Part shown: positions 23,150 to 33,482 of the stretch, piece after piece
How positions within the stretch are numbered: the stretch's first letter is position 1
How the letters are laid out: the number at the start of each line of letters is the position of its first letter
Origin: Diphasiastrum complanatum
Taxonomy: Eukaryota > Streptophyta > Lycopodiopsida > Lycopodiales > Lycopodiaceae
Assembly (NCBI GenBank): GCA_029204225.1
Contig: MU835464.1
Location: forward strand, 1 to 38,873
Direction: 5' to 3'
Length of the DNA stretch: 38,873 nucleotides
Made by a program: the position numbers and the translations under genes
Notes under the pieces: model-generated
Database searches by the model: none
What the model was told of the DNA's origin: nothing
Seen by the model: the letters and a program-made list of their open reading frames with translations, nothing else

Positions 23150-23746
23150 ATGGGCTCCTCATCCTCTGAAGACTCTGGCGCCAAACAGGTGATCCAGCGT
23201 GACATCCCCGAGGCCATGCAGATTTGGCCTCTACCCTTTGACACTCTGATCCAACCATGGCTGCAGATAGCCGGGCCCCTCCTTGAAGCAATGGGTTTTT
23301 ACTCGGCGCTCTTCCATTCTGAGATTAACATGGGCCTCGCCCTTCACGCTTACGCCACCTAGGACGAGGACAAGGCTCATTTCCACTTCCTGTACCAAGG
23401 TACCACGTACAAGGTCAATATTAACGCCGACTCAATGATCACTGTTGGCATTATGTACGGTGATCGTCAACCCATCTCCCATTGCCATGCCAAAGTTCTG
23501 ATCAAACCATTTGTCACCCAAACCACACCAAAAATCCCCATCCAGACCAACAATGGTTACCTGATAGAAGCTATCACGGAACCCGTCATTCAAGTGGCTG
23601 CGCATCTGTTGAATAACCTTCTGGTTATTTCAACATTTTGCAAGGACAGAATCAAGTCTACGCTGCTGAGACAGATAGTGAAGTCCTTTTTGGAATTCCC
23701 TAACCCCTCCGTTGTGCCATACGACTGGCATAGCTTCCTTATTTGA
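23150..23746 (+). pseudogene. unrecognised ORF with one in-frame stop
   Basis: One frame from ATG 23150 to a TGA at 23744-23746 has 198 codons, interrupted only by TAG at 23360-23362 (codon 71). The ATG at 23150 (MGSSSSEDSG) is preferred to the upstream one at 23099, which would add a low-complexity phenylalanine-rich leader. Composition is protein-like on both sides of the stop (ALFHSEINMGLALHAYAT before it, ITVGIMYGDRQPISHCHAKV after it). No domain is recognised. It follows a TATA box and precedes a Pro/Ser/Thr-rich stretch (23789-24040) and the copia-4 gag. It may be an accessory or gag-like ORF of a retroelement, or a captured host fragment. Confidence 0.45.
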
Positions 23747-24044
23747 GAACTAACCAGCTCGCAATTGTCCCCCGACACTCTGGCATGAATGCAAGTTATC
23801 AATTTTTCACCCCCATGCCAGACACTTTCTGCTCCATCCTCACCTTCTTCCATACTCCACACCACCCTTCAGTTCCCCACTGTTCGTCCCATCCTCTCGT
23901 TCGGACAAACTGTCCTCACCCCTGTTTCCACAGTTGTTTCTCACACCCCACCCGCTTCGCCAACAAAGATTGTCGAGGGTAGCCAACCGCTGCCTGATGA
24001 CGCATTTGTACAAACAATTTTTGTGGCATCACCAGATCGGATTG

Positions 24045-25734
24045 ACCCTACCGCCCTAGATGGCATCAGGACAAATGAAAACCTGATCAAAGACAATGAC
24101 GATGGATTTCAAACTTGCAGTCCAGCTCGAGCCATGTTCTTGAAGTCAAGATTGAACACAATCAAGATGGAAGAAGGCGAATTTGTGGGATCTTTTTTCA
24201 CCAAGATAAAGGAGCTGAGAGATCAACTTGTGGCAATTGAAGAACCAATTAGGGATGATGAACTGGTACATACCACTATGAGCGATGTTTTGAAAGGTCT
24301 ACAAATGTTTGTGAGAGGCATTGCCTTGAGGGAGAGATTGTCTACTTTTGAAGACTTGCACGGGATCATATTGCAGGAGGAGCAACGTCGAGAGGTGGTG
24401 AAGTCAAGGCAAACCCCATAGGATGATCAAGCATTGCTCACCAAAGACAAGCAAAAAGGGTGGAAAAGAATTTCAAAGAACTACAAGGATGATGAGGACG
24501 AGGGAGAGTCATCATCGAAGCCGAAAAGGAAGAAGAAGGGCAAATGTTACTATTGCCTCAAACCAGGTCATTGGGCACGTGAATGTTACAAGAAGAAAGC
24601 GGACATAAAGGTAGAAAAAGTGAAGGAACAAGGCAACATCGCCGAAGATGATGGGGAAGATGATGAGGCAAGTGTCTTCTCATCGACATTGGCATCCCAG
24701 GTTGATGGTGCCAGGTGGTTCATAAATTCAGGCGCCAAGAGGCATATGATCGGGAAACACGATTGGTTTGAGAAATTCTTGCCAATCCATGATGGGGACA
24801 AGGTCACACAAGCCAATGGGGAGGAATGCCAAATATAGAGTGTCGACAATGTACCTATGCAGTTTCCTGATAGTAAGATCAAGAATATTTCCAATGTGGT
24901 TTATGTTCCTGGACTCAAAAGGAGTTTTCTTTCTGTTGGTGTGATGGCAAATCAACATCTTAAGGTTGAGTTTGTCAAGGATGGATGCCTAAAGGATATG
25001 GACCACAACCATAAGGTGGTAGCGAAAGGTTATTAGGATAGTAATTGTGGCCTTTATAAGTTGGATGCTGCAAAATCATGTAAATATGGTTTGGGTGCCT
25101 CAATAGCATCACAATCTGAGTTGTGGCACAGAAGAGTTGGTCACTTGAACTATGGGAGCTTAAGATTGATGGCGAAGCTGAAGATGGTAACAAGATTATC
25201 AGCACTATAGGATGATCATCATGTCATATGTGAAGGACGTGTTATGGGAAAGCATCATAGGGAGACGTTCAAGAAAGGTGGAACTGCAAGAGCTAAGAAA
25301 CCGCTGGAACTTATTCATAGCAACTTGTGCAGCCCAATGAAGACAATGTCGATGTGGGGAGCCTATTACTTTATGACTTTCATAGGTGATTACTCCATGA
25401 GGACTTGGATCTACTTCTTGAAGAAAAAATCTGACGCTTTTGGTTATTTCAAGCAATTCAAGGCTTTAGTGGAGAACCAACTGGATGCACGAATCAAAGT
25501 GCTAAGATCAGATAGAGGGGGCAAATACAAATCTAATGATTTTGAGGACTTTTGCAAGAAACATGATATCAAAAGGCAATTCACACAATCACACCATGTC
25601 ACATAGTAAAGGTGTAGCTAAAAGGAAAAATGGGACTATTATGGAGAGTGCACGCTGCATGATGAAGCAAATGGGCTTAACCAATTCTCTTTGGTCGGAA
25701 GTGTGCAATGCAGCAACGTTCTTGCAAAATAGGA
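24045..25734 (+). pseudogene. copia-4: gag, protease and integrase, interrupted by a TIR element
   Basis: Ty1/copia element, 5' half. Seen in order: UBN2-type gag (ARAMFLKSRLNTIKMEEGEF, FFTKIKELRDQL); a basic linker; zinc knuckle CYYCLKPGHWAREC; protease with WFINSGAKRHM, where the catalytic Asp is replaced by Asn; the YVPGLKRSFLSVG block; pre-integrase LWHRRVGHLNYGSL; and integrase with LIHSNLCSP (first Asp replaced by Asn) and LRSDRGGKY. Stops occur at 24419, 24836, 25034, 25207 and 25604, with a frame change near 25600. The gag N-terminus is missing and is replaced before about 24045 by Pro/Ser-rich sequence. At 25735 a TIR element interrupts the integrase; the coding sequence resumes at 26111. 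It is non-functional. Confidence 0.92.
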
Positions 25735-26110
25735 CATTAGAGGAGCTTTGAGCTCCAAAAAGACCCTTTAAGAATCTGTGCAAGATGTAGTTTATATTAT
25801 TTAAATATTATAATAATAATACTTTTGACTTTCCATAACTTTTTAATCGTAGCTTAGAAGTATATCATCTAACAAATCATTGGAAAGCCCTTGTTGAGCG
25901 CTTTCCAATGCACCAAACTTTGCTAAATTCGGACTTACCACTAAAAAGTTATGCCATTTTTAGTGTGGAATCAAAATGTGGACTCAAAAAGTTACGTTAA
26001 GTAGATTTTAAATGTGAGTGTTTTGATTGGTCCATGTGTAAGAAAAAACTGAGAAAAAAGTATAAAAAGAATCTTAAGGGTCTTTTTTTGGATTTAGAAC
26101 TCTTCTAATG
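25735..26110. mobile_element. TIR element copy 1 (376 bp) inside copia-4
   Basis: Begins CATTAGAGGAGC and ends with the inverted CTCTTCTAATG. The terminal repeats run about 37 bp and include CCAAAAAGACCCTT on the left and AAGGGTCTTTTTTTGG on the right. Removing the element leaves the copia integrase in frame (upstream AATAGGA, downstream GTCCTACAG), continuing through VTPEEAFTGMKP. No target-site duplication is visible. Internally there is CATAACTTTTTAATCGTAGC and its partial inverse AAAAAGTTATGCCATTTTT, plus a small hairpin ATTGGAAAGC...GCTTTCCAAT. There is no coding capacity, so it is non-autonomous. It is related to copy 2 at 32697-33482, sharing the ends and the GAGTGTTTTGATTGGTCCAT block. 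Confidence 0.85.
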
Positions 26111-26343
26111 GTCCTACAGTTGCGGTTCCAAATGTGACTCCTGAAGAGGCATTTACGGGGATGAAGCCAAAAATCGACAAGTTTTGTGTCTTTGGATGTA
26201 GCCAAAGGAGGAGCAAAGCAAACTTGATGCCAAAGCGATCAAGGGTATCTTTGTCAGTTATGATGAGAGGACGAAGGCGTATAGGTGTCTTGGTTTTGTA
26301 ATGAACAAGATTCACATAAGCAAAGATATAATCTTTGATGAGA
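26111..26343 (+). pseudogene. copia-4 integrase end, downstream of the TIR element
   Basis: Continues the element cut at 25734. It reads VTPEEAFTGMKPKIDKF, FGC, then after a frame change SKLDAKAIKGIFVSYDERTK and DIIFDE. This is the region between integrase and reverse transcriptase in copia polyproteins (compare KGMFVGCS and NVIFDE in copia-2). Confidence 0.85.
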
Positions 26344-26351
26344 TGCATAGC

Positions 26352-26423
26352 ATGAAGATAAAGACCATGCAAGTGATGAAAATAAAGACCATGCAGACCA
26401 TGAAGATAAAGACCATGCATGTA
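26352..26423 (+). repeat. three 24-bp tandem units, in frame
   Basis: ATGAAGATAAAGACCATGCA starts at 26352, 26376 (one mismatch) and 26400, so the period is exactly 24 bp or eight codons. It lies at the end of the copia-4 linker, where copia proteins are poorly conserved. Confidence 0.85.
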
Positions 26424-26436
26424 ATCTTATCAGTCG

Positions 26437-26600
26437 ATAATCGGGTCTATAATGTACTCTATGATCTACACACGACCTGATCTAGCATATACAATGAGCA
26501 CACTGTCTCAATACATGTCCAATCCAGGCTTACAACATGGAAGGCTTTGCAAAGAGTACTGAAGTACATTCAAGCTACGAAGCACTATGCTTTGTGCTAG
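26437..26600 (+). pseudogene. copia reverse transcriptase C-terminal remnant
   Basis: Reads GSIMYSMIYTRPDLAY, LSQYMSNPG and VLKYIQATKHYAL in one frame, the conserved block after the YVDD region of copia elements. The preceding reverse transcriptase is absent, so about 1 kb is deleted relative to a full element, or this is a separate fragment. It ends before an integrase fragment on the opposite strand. Confidence 0.8.
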
Positions 26601-26639
26601 AATGATAATACAGAAGCTGCACTTTCGTTAGTCATTTAT

Positions 26640-27295
26640 TCCTCTGGTATGTGCATATACACTACACATCCGAATGTCTGAACATGTGCTAGATTTGGCT
26701 TCAACTTCCACCACATCTCATGAGGAGTTTTATCCGGTATTCGAGATTTCAGAATACGATTTTGAAGATAATTTGATGTAGCCACTACTTCTGCCTACAA
26801 CTGTTTTGGTGCCTTCGCATGAGCCATCATACACCTTGCAACTTCCATAAGTGTACGATTTCTTCGTTCAACTATTCCATTGTGTTGAAGTTTGTAAGAT
26901 GCAGTCTTTGTATGCATAATACCTCGATCAATACAGTAAGCCTTGAATTCGTTGGAAATGTACTCATCTCTATGATCTGTGCGAATCTCCTTCAGCTTAT
27001 TGCATGTCTGCTTCTCAGCCCAATTTGTATACTCAGCAAATTTTTCAAGAGCTTCAGATTTGGTACGTATAAAGTATACCACAGTGAACTTACTAAAGTC
27101 ATCAATAAACGTTATGAAGTACTTTTCATCACCCAACAACAATACTCCGAATGGTCCACAAATATCTGAATGCACAATTTCAAGTACCTTAGTTGCTTTA
27201 TAAACATCCTTACTGAAAGGTGTTCTAGTCATCTTGTCTTTAAGACATGATTCGCAAGTAGTTCGAATATCTCTACTTTTGATTTGGACTCCTTG
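26640..27295 (-). pseudogene. copia integrase fragment, minus strand
   Basis: Ty1/copia integrase running from about 27295 down to 26640. It starts with the zinc-binding end TCESCLKDK, then the core in an open stretch 26795-27232: VHSDICGPF (first Asp), FITFIDDFSKF, IRTDHRDEYIS (second Asp kept although neighbours are changed) and HNGIVERRNRT (Glu kept). After a TAG at the end of that frame it continues with QNRILKSRIPDKTPHEMW and FGCVVYMHIP. All three catalytic acids are present, unlike the other integrases here, but the upstream protease and downstream reverse transcriptase are missing. It is a different lineage from copia-2. Confidence 0.9.
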
Positions 27296-27732
27296 AATTC
27301 TTTGACTTTTGTGGTTGTTCCCAGAATAGAGAAATAATGGAGAGCAGATGCGCTAGTCTCTGCTCAAAAAAAAGAGAGTCAATATGATTTCTAGCAGTAG
27401 AGGCAACTGTAGAAGGGAAGGCATGACTTCTTTTCCTTCATTGGATAATGGACCAATGCTTTACTCTGTTGCTCCAATCAAACTTTCCACATCGTTTGCA
27501 GCCTCACTTTCATCCCCTACAACTGTGTAAAACAAAAGAAAGAGGCGATGTTGGCCTGCATCAAGCTATCACAACCATGGTTCTGTGCTCCAATGAAGAA
27601 AGAGTTGAATAAGCTGCTGATCGGATGTTTTTTCCATTGATGGAAAATCAGTTTCACCTGTGTCAACTGTGTGTTATGCCATGAGGAAGGGTGGTGCGTG
27701 ATCTAGTCTCTTGATTGCGCCTATCCCTGACT

Positions 27733-28574
<842 letters not shown>

Positions 28575-28850
28575 ATGTCGTTACGTCTTCTTAGTACCTT
28601 AGCTGAAATAGATTTTCAGAGAACTGAAAATTCTAAGCAGGGAAGAAGAGTGGACATCAGTGGTAGTAAGTGTGATCGAGAAATGTATTTCACAGTTAGG
28701 ATTTCGGTAATCCCTGTAATTAATTGCTTAATACTCGATATTAATTTCTTGGATAGAATCCATTTAGTTGAATTCATAACTAATATCTTTGTAACCATTG
28801 AGTTATCCGTAGTTTTGGATGGCAATTGTGATGTTAGAAGTGGAATCTGA
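28575..28850 (+). pseudogene. short ORF, possibly a retropepsin remnant
   Basis: A 91-codon frame. The stretch ISVIPVINCLILDINFLDRI faintly resembles the ILGxDFL block at the C-terminal end of gypsy proteases, which is followed there, as here, by a hydrophobic strand. No catalytic DSG/DTG is present upstream. The call is tentative and it may be chance. Confidence 0.2.
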
Positions 28851-29214
28851 TACATGGATTACATTGGATTGGTTAATTGACAGAAGCTTGTCCCTAGATT
28901 GGATGCATCAATAGGGCTTCAAAGCTTATCATTAACCAGAAAGGATCAGAATGTAATATTGAACCATGTTAATTCTTTTGTTTAGATTACAGAATCAGGT
29001 GTGGATTTGTGGTATCCATTTGGTAGACATGCCAGTCATCCAAATAAATGGATTCTCCAATGTTTGGGAACAAGAGATAATATCTGTGAAGGATTTCAGA
29101 TCATTCAAGATCCAATCCATGTCCCAAATCTTTGGTTACAATAAGGAGCAAACCAACAATCCTGCCAATGTAAAAAAATCAGCATCTTCATACAAAATGA
29201 GATGCAAACTTTAA

Positions 29215-29553
29215 GAAATATTGATCAAACATGAACCAAAACATAAAATATGTTTGTTGTCCGCACAATTACAGTACCCTACTATATTTCACACGTTTGG
29301 AACCGAAAATAGCAATAAATGATCATTCTACACACAAGATTGCAAGATAACACCAAGATAGTGCACCAACGAGTAGTAGAACCCAAAGAGAACCATGTAT
29401 AATGATGAAATGAGAGAGAGAAGAGAGAAGATAGAAGATGTGTCTCTCCACGAGTTACATCCTTTTATAGAGTTTCCAAATCCTATTTGGCCACTTGGCT
29501 TTCCCTCCAAAATGTAAACCCTACTATTTTTGGGTCTAGATTCAATATATAAA
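29215..29553 (-). other. LTR-like region downstream of copia-6
   Basis: Non-coding in both strands. Read on the minus strand it lies just after the copia-6 tail and contains a TATAAAAGG box followed by a CT-rich leader (TCTTCTCTCTTCTCTCTCTC), the arrangement expected of an LTR. No matching second LTR was found. Confidence 0.35.
29461..29469 (-). promoter_or_regulatory. TATA box on the minus strand
   Basis: CCTTTTATA on the plus strand, i.e. TATAAAAGG on the minus strand, followed within about 60 bp by a CT-rich tract. A candidate U3 promoter of the copia-6 LTR. Confidence 0.35.
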
Positions 29554-30068
29554 CTAATATAACTTCAAAAAGTTTATCTCTAAGTCTAAAATGATTTTTG
29601 GCCTCTTATTGATAACAATAAGATATTGCAAGACAATGTAGCTAGTTTGTCCATATCTTGACAATTTGCACCCATCCACATGAAATAGCTCAAACATGAG
29701 ATAGAACAAGTAAAGTGAACTTGAACAACACTTCTTTGCTGCTCCTTTGACCTTACTTGAGTCTTCAATAAGCTGCAAAAACATATCCATAACATCTTTG
29801 CCAGTTATTTCTCCTTTGATGCTCTTGACTAGCTCCAAATTGCCACCTTCCTTTTGTGTTGTTGAAGCTCTTTGAGACCAACCTCTTGATCTTTCTCTTA
29901 AACATCAAAGTCATTGAAAAAACTTTGCTTTCCAGATCCATTACTTGCTTTTCTAGTATGAAAACCATGAGAACCAATATCCACTTGCATAGCATCATCT
30001 ACACAAGAAAATTCTCCAAAACATGTGAGTAAAGCAAAATGAGTCGCTTCCACTTGCTTACCTTTCTC
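29554..30068 (-). mobile_element. copia-6 family tail, shared with copia-2
   Basis: Minus-strand counterpart of 14260-14662. It runs from the KGKQVEATHFA linker at 30068 down to about 29635, then diverges. One frame (29838-29554) reads IEDSSKVKGAA, YLFYL and KLSRYG, and the same peptide words occur in copia-2. Whether this tail was ever translated is uncertain, since in both copies it sits where reverse transcriptase should be. Confidence 0.7.
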
Positions 30069-31946
30069 TTGATCATCAAAGATATCAAAGATATGAATAT
30101 CTTCAGACCTGAACCTCTGGAAATAGTCCCTCTTATACATATGATCTAGATCCAACAAGAACTCATTAATGCTTGATCTCGAACTTCCACAAAGGTTAGT
30201 GAAAACAATGTCACCAATGTCATCATCATAAATCAAAAGATAGATTCCAAACTTTCCATCCAACATGAAGTAGAGTAGGTGAAGATGAGCATCAAACCAA
30301 ATAAATCCAACATTCTTGAGTCCATAACAAATCTCAATAAGCTCACCAATGAGATCTCCCTTGCCTTGAATAAATTGCCTCTCAATTTGCTCCATGTAGT
30401 CTTCTCCAACCAACCTTTTGCCATCTTGATCATGAGTGATCAATTCATAATCATAGAATCCTTTGAGTTGATGAAGAGATGTGAGATCCATGCCTTGGAT
30501 ATTCCCAAGAGCAAATCCTACATTGCTCTTTCCTTCATAAGACTCCCTCTTAATGATTGCATCATAAGAAGTAGAAACCTCAAAAACATTAGAAGCCATG
30601 AAAAAAATGATTAGTACCTTCAACATAAGGACGATTGAAGTACTCTCTTTTTTCAAAAAAAAACTTCTACTCAATGTTTTAGGTAATGACTCATATGATA
30701 ATGATTCTTCCTCACTATCATTCATAATGACATCATTCAAAGTACATCCTATTTTGAACTCTTCACATACTTCTCTTCTCCTTGACTTGTGACTATCTCC
30801 CTCACCAAGTCTCTTGATAGAACCATTTGATCTACTCTCTTTATGAAGACATGTGACTCCACTTGCTGGAAAAATGATTTTCTTGGACTCATCACAAAAG
30901 AATGTAGAAGGACCACCTCCTTCATGAATGCACCTAGCAACATCCTTTTCCATATGATCAAAGTAATCATTAACAACAATCTTTTCCAAGAAAGAACCTT
31001 CACCTCCATTGATGAAGTTAGCTCTTTCCTTACCTTTTGCATGCTTGCACTTGTCATGAAGAACCATTGAAACACCATCATTATCCTCAAGACTAGCCAA
31101 GTTAGCACAAAGATGAACATCTCCAAGAAGCATATTAGATCTTGACCTAGATCTAGCATAAGGAAGCTTGTTAGACTTTGCATGAGATCCACCAATATTA
31201 TTGATGCTAAAAGGTAACTTTGGAAAGTTGAGACCAATCTCCTTTTCCATTCCATCCTTTTTGTTAGCCATAACAAAAGCATCAAGCTTGAAAAGTCTAC
31301 CTTGTCTATTGCCCCTAGCAACCAAGATTTCTTCGTTTGTAATGAAACAAGCATCACCACCAAACTTTATCATGTATCCTTTCTCTATCATTTGACCAAC
31401 ACTTATCAAATTCTTTGAAAGTGAAGGAATGTAAAGAACACCATCAAGTCTTGCTTTCCTATTAGTAGAGAGACAAATAGGAATTGAACCAATACCTTCA
31501 ATCACATACTCACCACCATTGGCCATGTGAATTGCTTTCTTGGCTCCATCATAAGTGACCAAAGAAGTAAAGAACTCCTTGTGACTAGTCATGTGTGAAC
31601 TATCTCCACTATCAATCCACCATGAATCTTTGTCACCTTCACTTGATATTGGACTTGAAGAACACATCAAAAGAGAATCACCACCACCTAGATCCTCATC
31701 ATTAGTAGTAAAGTTGATTTTCTTGCTACCTTCGTCTCTTTGCTTCTTCAAACATTCATTTGAAAAATGCCCTTTGATTCCACAATAAAAGCATTTCAAC
31801 TTAGACTTATCTTTCTTTTTGCCAAAAGAAAAAGTCTCACCTTGATCTTGCCCTTTAGACCACTTGCCTTTGCCTTTGCCCTTGAACTTGCCTTTGATGA
31901 ACATACTAGTCGTAAAGTGTCTTGTGGAGTTTACAAACATGATCAT
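29898..31946 (-). CDS. copia-6: 682-codon ORF, gag-protease fused to unrecognised sequence in place of integrase
   Basis: The longest open frame in the window. Residues 1-13 are an out-of-frame reading of a neighbouring reverse transcriptase remnant, so the element part starts near residue 14-20. Basic linker (residues 18-50, KGKFKGKGKGKW); zinc knuckle CFYCGIKGHFSNEC (52-65); protease with WWIDSGDSSHM (109-119, catalytic Asp intact, next Ala replaced by Asp); LYIPSLSKNLISVGQM (171-186); RQGRLFKLDAF (214-224). The zinc-binding pre-integrase part is shortened to about SKSNKLPYARSRSRS-like sequence (to 270). Residues 271-623 match nothing I recognise: acidic stretches, a hydrophobic run SIVLMLKVLIIFFMA (437-451), FIWFDAHLHLLYFMLDGK (548-565) and YDDD (573-576). 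Residues 624-666 return to the family linker. No integrase catalytic motif is present. The frame is open throughout although every related copy here is stop-ridden. Probably a non-autonomous derivative with captured or diverged sequence. Confidence 0.7.
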   Translation of the reverse strand: MIMFVNSTRHFTTSMFIKGKFKGKGKGKWSKGQDQGETFSFGKKKDKSKLKCFYCGIKGHFSNECLKKQRDEGSKKINFTTNDEDLGGGDSLLMCSSSPISSEGDKDSWWIDSGDSSHMTSHKEFFTSLVTYDGAKKAIHMANGGEYVIEGIGSIPICLSTNRKARLDGVLYIPSLSKNLISVGQMIEKGYMIKFGGDACFITNEEILVARGNRQGRLFKLDAFVMANKKDGMEKEIGLNFPKLPFSINNIGGSHAKSNKLPYARSRSRSNMLLGDVHLCANLASLEDNDGVSMVLHDKCKHAKGKERANFINGGEGSFLEKIVVNDYFDHMEKDVARCIHEGGGPSTFFCDESKKIIFPASGVTCLHKESRSNGSIKRLGEGDSHKSRRREVCEEFKIGCTLNDVIMNDSEEESLSYESLPKTLSRSFFLKKESTSIVLMLKVLIIFFMASNVFEVSTSYDAIIKRESYEGKSNVGFALGNIQGMDLTSLHQLKGFYDYELITHDQDGKRLVGEDYMEQIERQFIQGKGDLIGELIEICYGLKNVGFIWFDAHLHLLYFMLDGKFGIYLLIYDDDIGDIVFTNLCGSSRSSINEFLLDLDHMYKRDYFQRFRSEDIHIFDIFDDQEKGKQVEATHFALLTCFGEFSCVDDAMQVDIGSHGFHTRKASNGSGKQSFFNDFDV

Positions 31947-32170
31947 TCATACCTTCTAGAATGTATCCTTCGGGCTGGATCATGTAGATGTCTTCTTCTA
32001 TAACTCCATTCAGATAAGCTGTTTGTATATCAAGTTGATGCACTTCAAGGTTGGTTGCTACAACATATGATAGGAGGGCTCAGATTGATGAATGCTTGAC
32101 TATTGAACTAAAAGTCTCATTGTAGTAGATGTTGAGGATCTGAGTGAATCCTCGTGCTACCAGCTGCCTT
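31907..32170 (-). pseudogene. copia reverse transcriptase remnant abutting copia-6
   Basis: Read on the minus strand: GRQLVARGFTQIL, YYNETFSSIVKHSSI, a stop near 32080, then VATNLEVHQLDIQTAYLNG, VIEEDIYMIQPEGYIL and HVCKLHKTLYD. This is the front half of copia reverse transcriptase, up to just before the GLKQAPRSW block. It ends at about 31907, where basic gag linker of copia-6 begins on the same strand, so two unrelated copia fragments are joined head to tail. The YVDD region is absent. Confidence 0.88.
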
Positions 32171-32640
32171 CCTCTTTGATCAAGAACCAATGTATGTTGG
32201 AGCATTGAAATAGAGTGTGTCAAGCCAATGTTCAAGGAGTCCGCTAGTAAGCACGACAAAAATTTTGATCGCGAAGGATAGAGTTTCTTTCGCGCCAACG
32301 CGTTGTGTGGTCTGTCACAACAGTGCTTAAAAAATCCTCTGATAATATAGTACATGTTTATGCAGAAGAGTTTCTTGTCTTGAACATGATTGAATGTTTT
32401 AATGTCTGATATTTGTATGTTTGTGATCAGTTGATTCAATCTTATTCCGCATATTGGTTTTACCTTGTTGAATGCATAAGTAAATTGTAAATAGGTCAGT
32501 AGTGTCTGTCCTTACCTTGGAGAATTGCAGATCCTATCACATAGGGCAGTAGACCTGAGGACATAATCGAATTCCATTTGGGTTTGTTTCTGTGAGAACT
32601 CTTCTCATCAGTGGAAGTAGAGCAAAACAATTTGCCTTTG
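32171..32640. other. non-coding stretch between oppositely oriented copia fragments
   Basis: No recognisable protein on either strand. It separates the minus-strand reverse transcriptase remnant from the plus-strand copia-5 and may contain deletion or insertion junctions of both. Confidence 0.4.
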
Positions 32641-32696
32641 TTCTCATCAAGTACAACAATGATGGATCCATCAACAAATTCAAAGCAAGACTTTGT

Positions 32697-33482
32697 CATT
32701 AGAGGAATTCTGAATCCAAAAAAGACCCTTTAAGGAATGCCACGTAGATTGACAAAGTTTATTAATGTAAATTACCAAAATAAATTCATTTTCTGTCCAA
32801 ATTCTTTTTCATTTATGCTCGCACTATTTTCGATGCTTAACCATTCTATGCACATTATCATTTGTAGTTCATTGAAAATAGCATAACTTTTTAACTGTAG
32901 CTTCGATTGAGACAAAAATTAACTATTGGAAAGCGCTTGACGAGAGCTTTTCAACAGTACCCTACATGACCTACTTCCGAGATACCGTTCAAAAGTTATG
33001 GCCAATCAAAGTCTTTTTTTTTTTCAGGTCCAAGTATCTCTCTTGTGCGCAGATAGAGTACCCTCGTACTCTATTCGTGCACAAGAGAGATACTTGGACT
33101 TTTAAAAAAAAAAAAACTTTGACCGGCCATAACTTTTGAATGGTACCTCGAAAGTAGGTCATCTAGGGAACGTTGAAAAGCTCTTGTTGAGCACTTTCCA
33201 GTGGTATAGTTTTTGTCTCAATCGAAGCTATGGTTAAAAAGTTATGCTATTTTTAATGATAATTGCATATTATACTATGAATAACATGTCATGCTTGCGG
33301 GCTGCCCCCAATGCCAAATTATAGCATTATTAAGAAAACAAACAATTTCAATTCTAATGAGCTACATTACGTAGATTTCAAATATGAGTGTTTTGATTGG
33401 TCCATGTGTAAGCATAATTTGAGAAAAAATATAAAAAGTATCTTTACAAAGGGTCTTTTTTGGATTTACAACTCCTCTAATG
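32697..33482. mobile_element. TIR/foldback element copy 2 (786 bp) inside copia-5
   Basis: Begins CATTAGAGGAATTCTGAATC and ends with the inverse ...CCTCTAATG; the 18 bp ATCCAAAAAAGACCCTTT and AAAGGGTCTTTTTTGGAT are exact inverses. Terminal repeats are about 37 bp. The host frame resumes exactly after the element (left flank ...AGACTTTGT, right flank GCCAAAGG...), and no target-site duplication is visible. The interior is dominated by a long hairpin (32869-33259). It has no coding capacity. Shares its termini and a subterminal GAGTGTTTTGATTGGTCCAT block with copy 1. The class of transposon is not established. Confidence 0.87.
32869..33259. repeat. long foldback hairpin, arms of about 193 bp with a 4-nt loop
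   Basis: Arm 32869-33061 pairs with arm 33066-33259 around the loop CCTC (33062-33065). The inner part is nearly perfect (AAGTATCTCTCTTGTGC against GCACAAGAGAGATACTT), and the outer ends AAAATAGCATAACTTTTTAA and TTAAAAAGTTATGCTATTTT match too. I estimate 80-90 % pairing with few indels. If transcribed it would form a long double-stranded RNA. Confidence 0.9.

Noticed and set aside
25735-26110. The inserted TIR element read as an intron of the copia gene
   Set aside because: There is no GT donor or AG acceptor at the boundaries of either copy, while both have matching terminal inverted repeats.
30749-31363. 204-codon minus-strand ORF within the copia-6 region
   Set aside because: It overlaps the longer frame that carries the protease motifs and is its shadow in another frame.
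32869-33259. Hairpin as a microRNA precursor
   Set aside because: The stem is far longer than a typical plant miRNA precursor and lies in a transposon; siRNA production is more plausible and untested.
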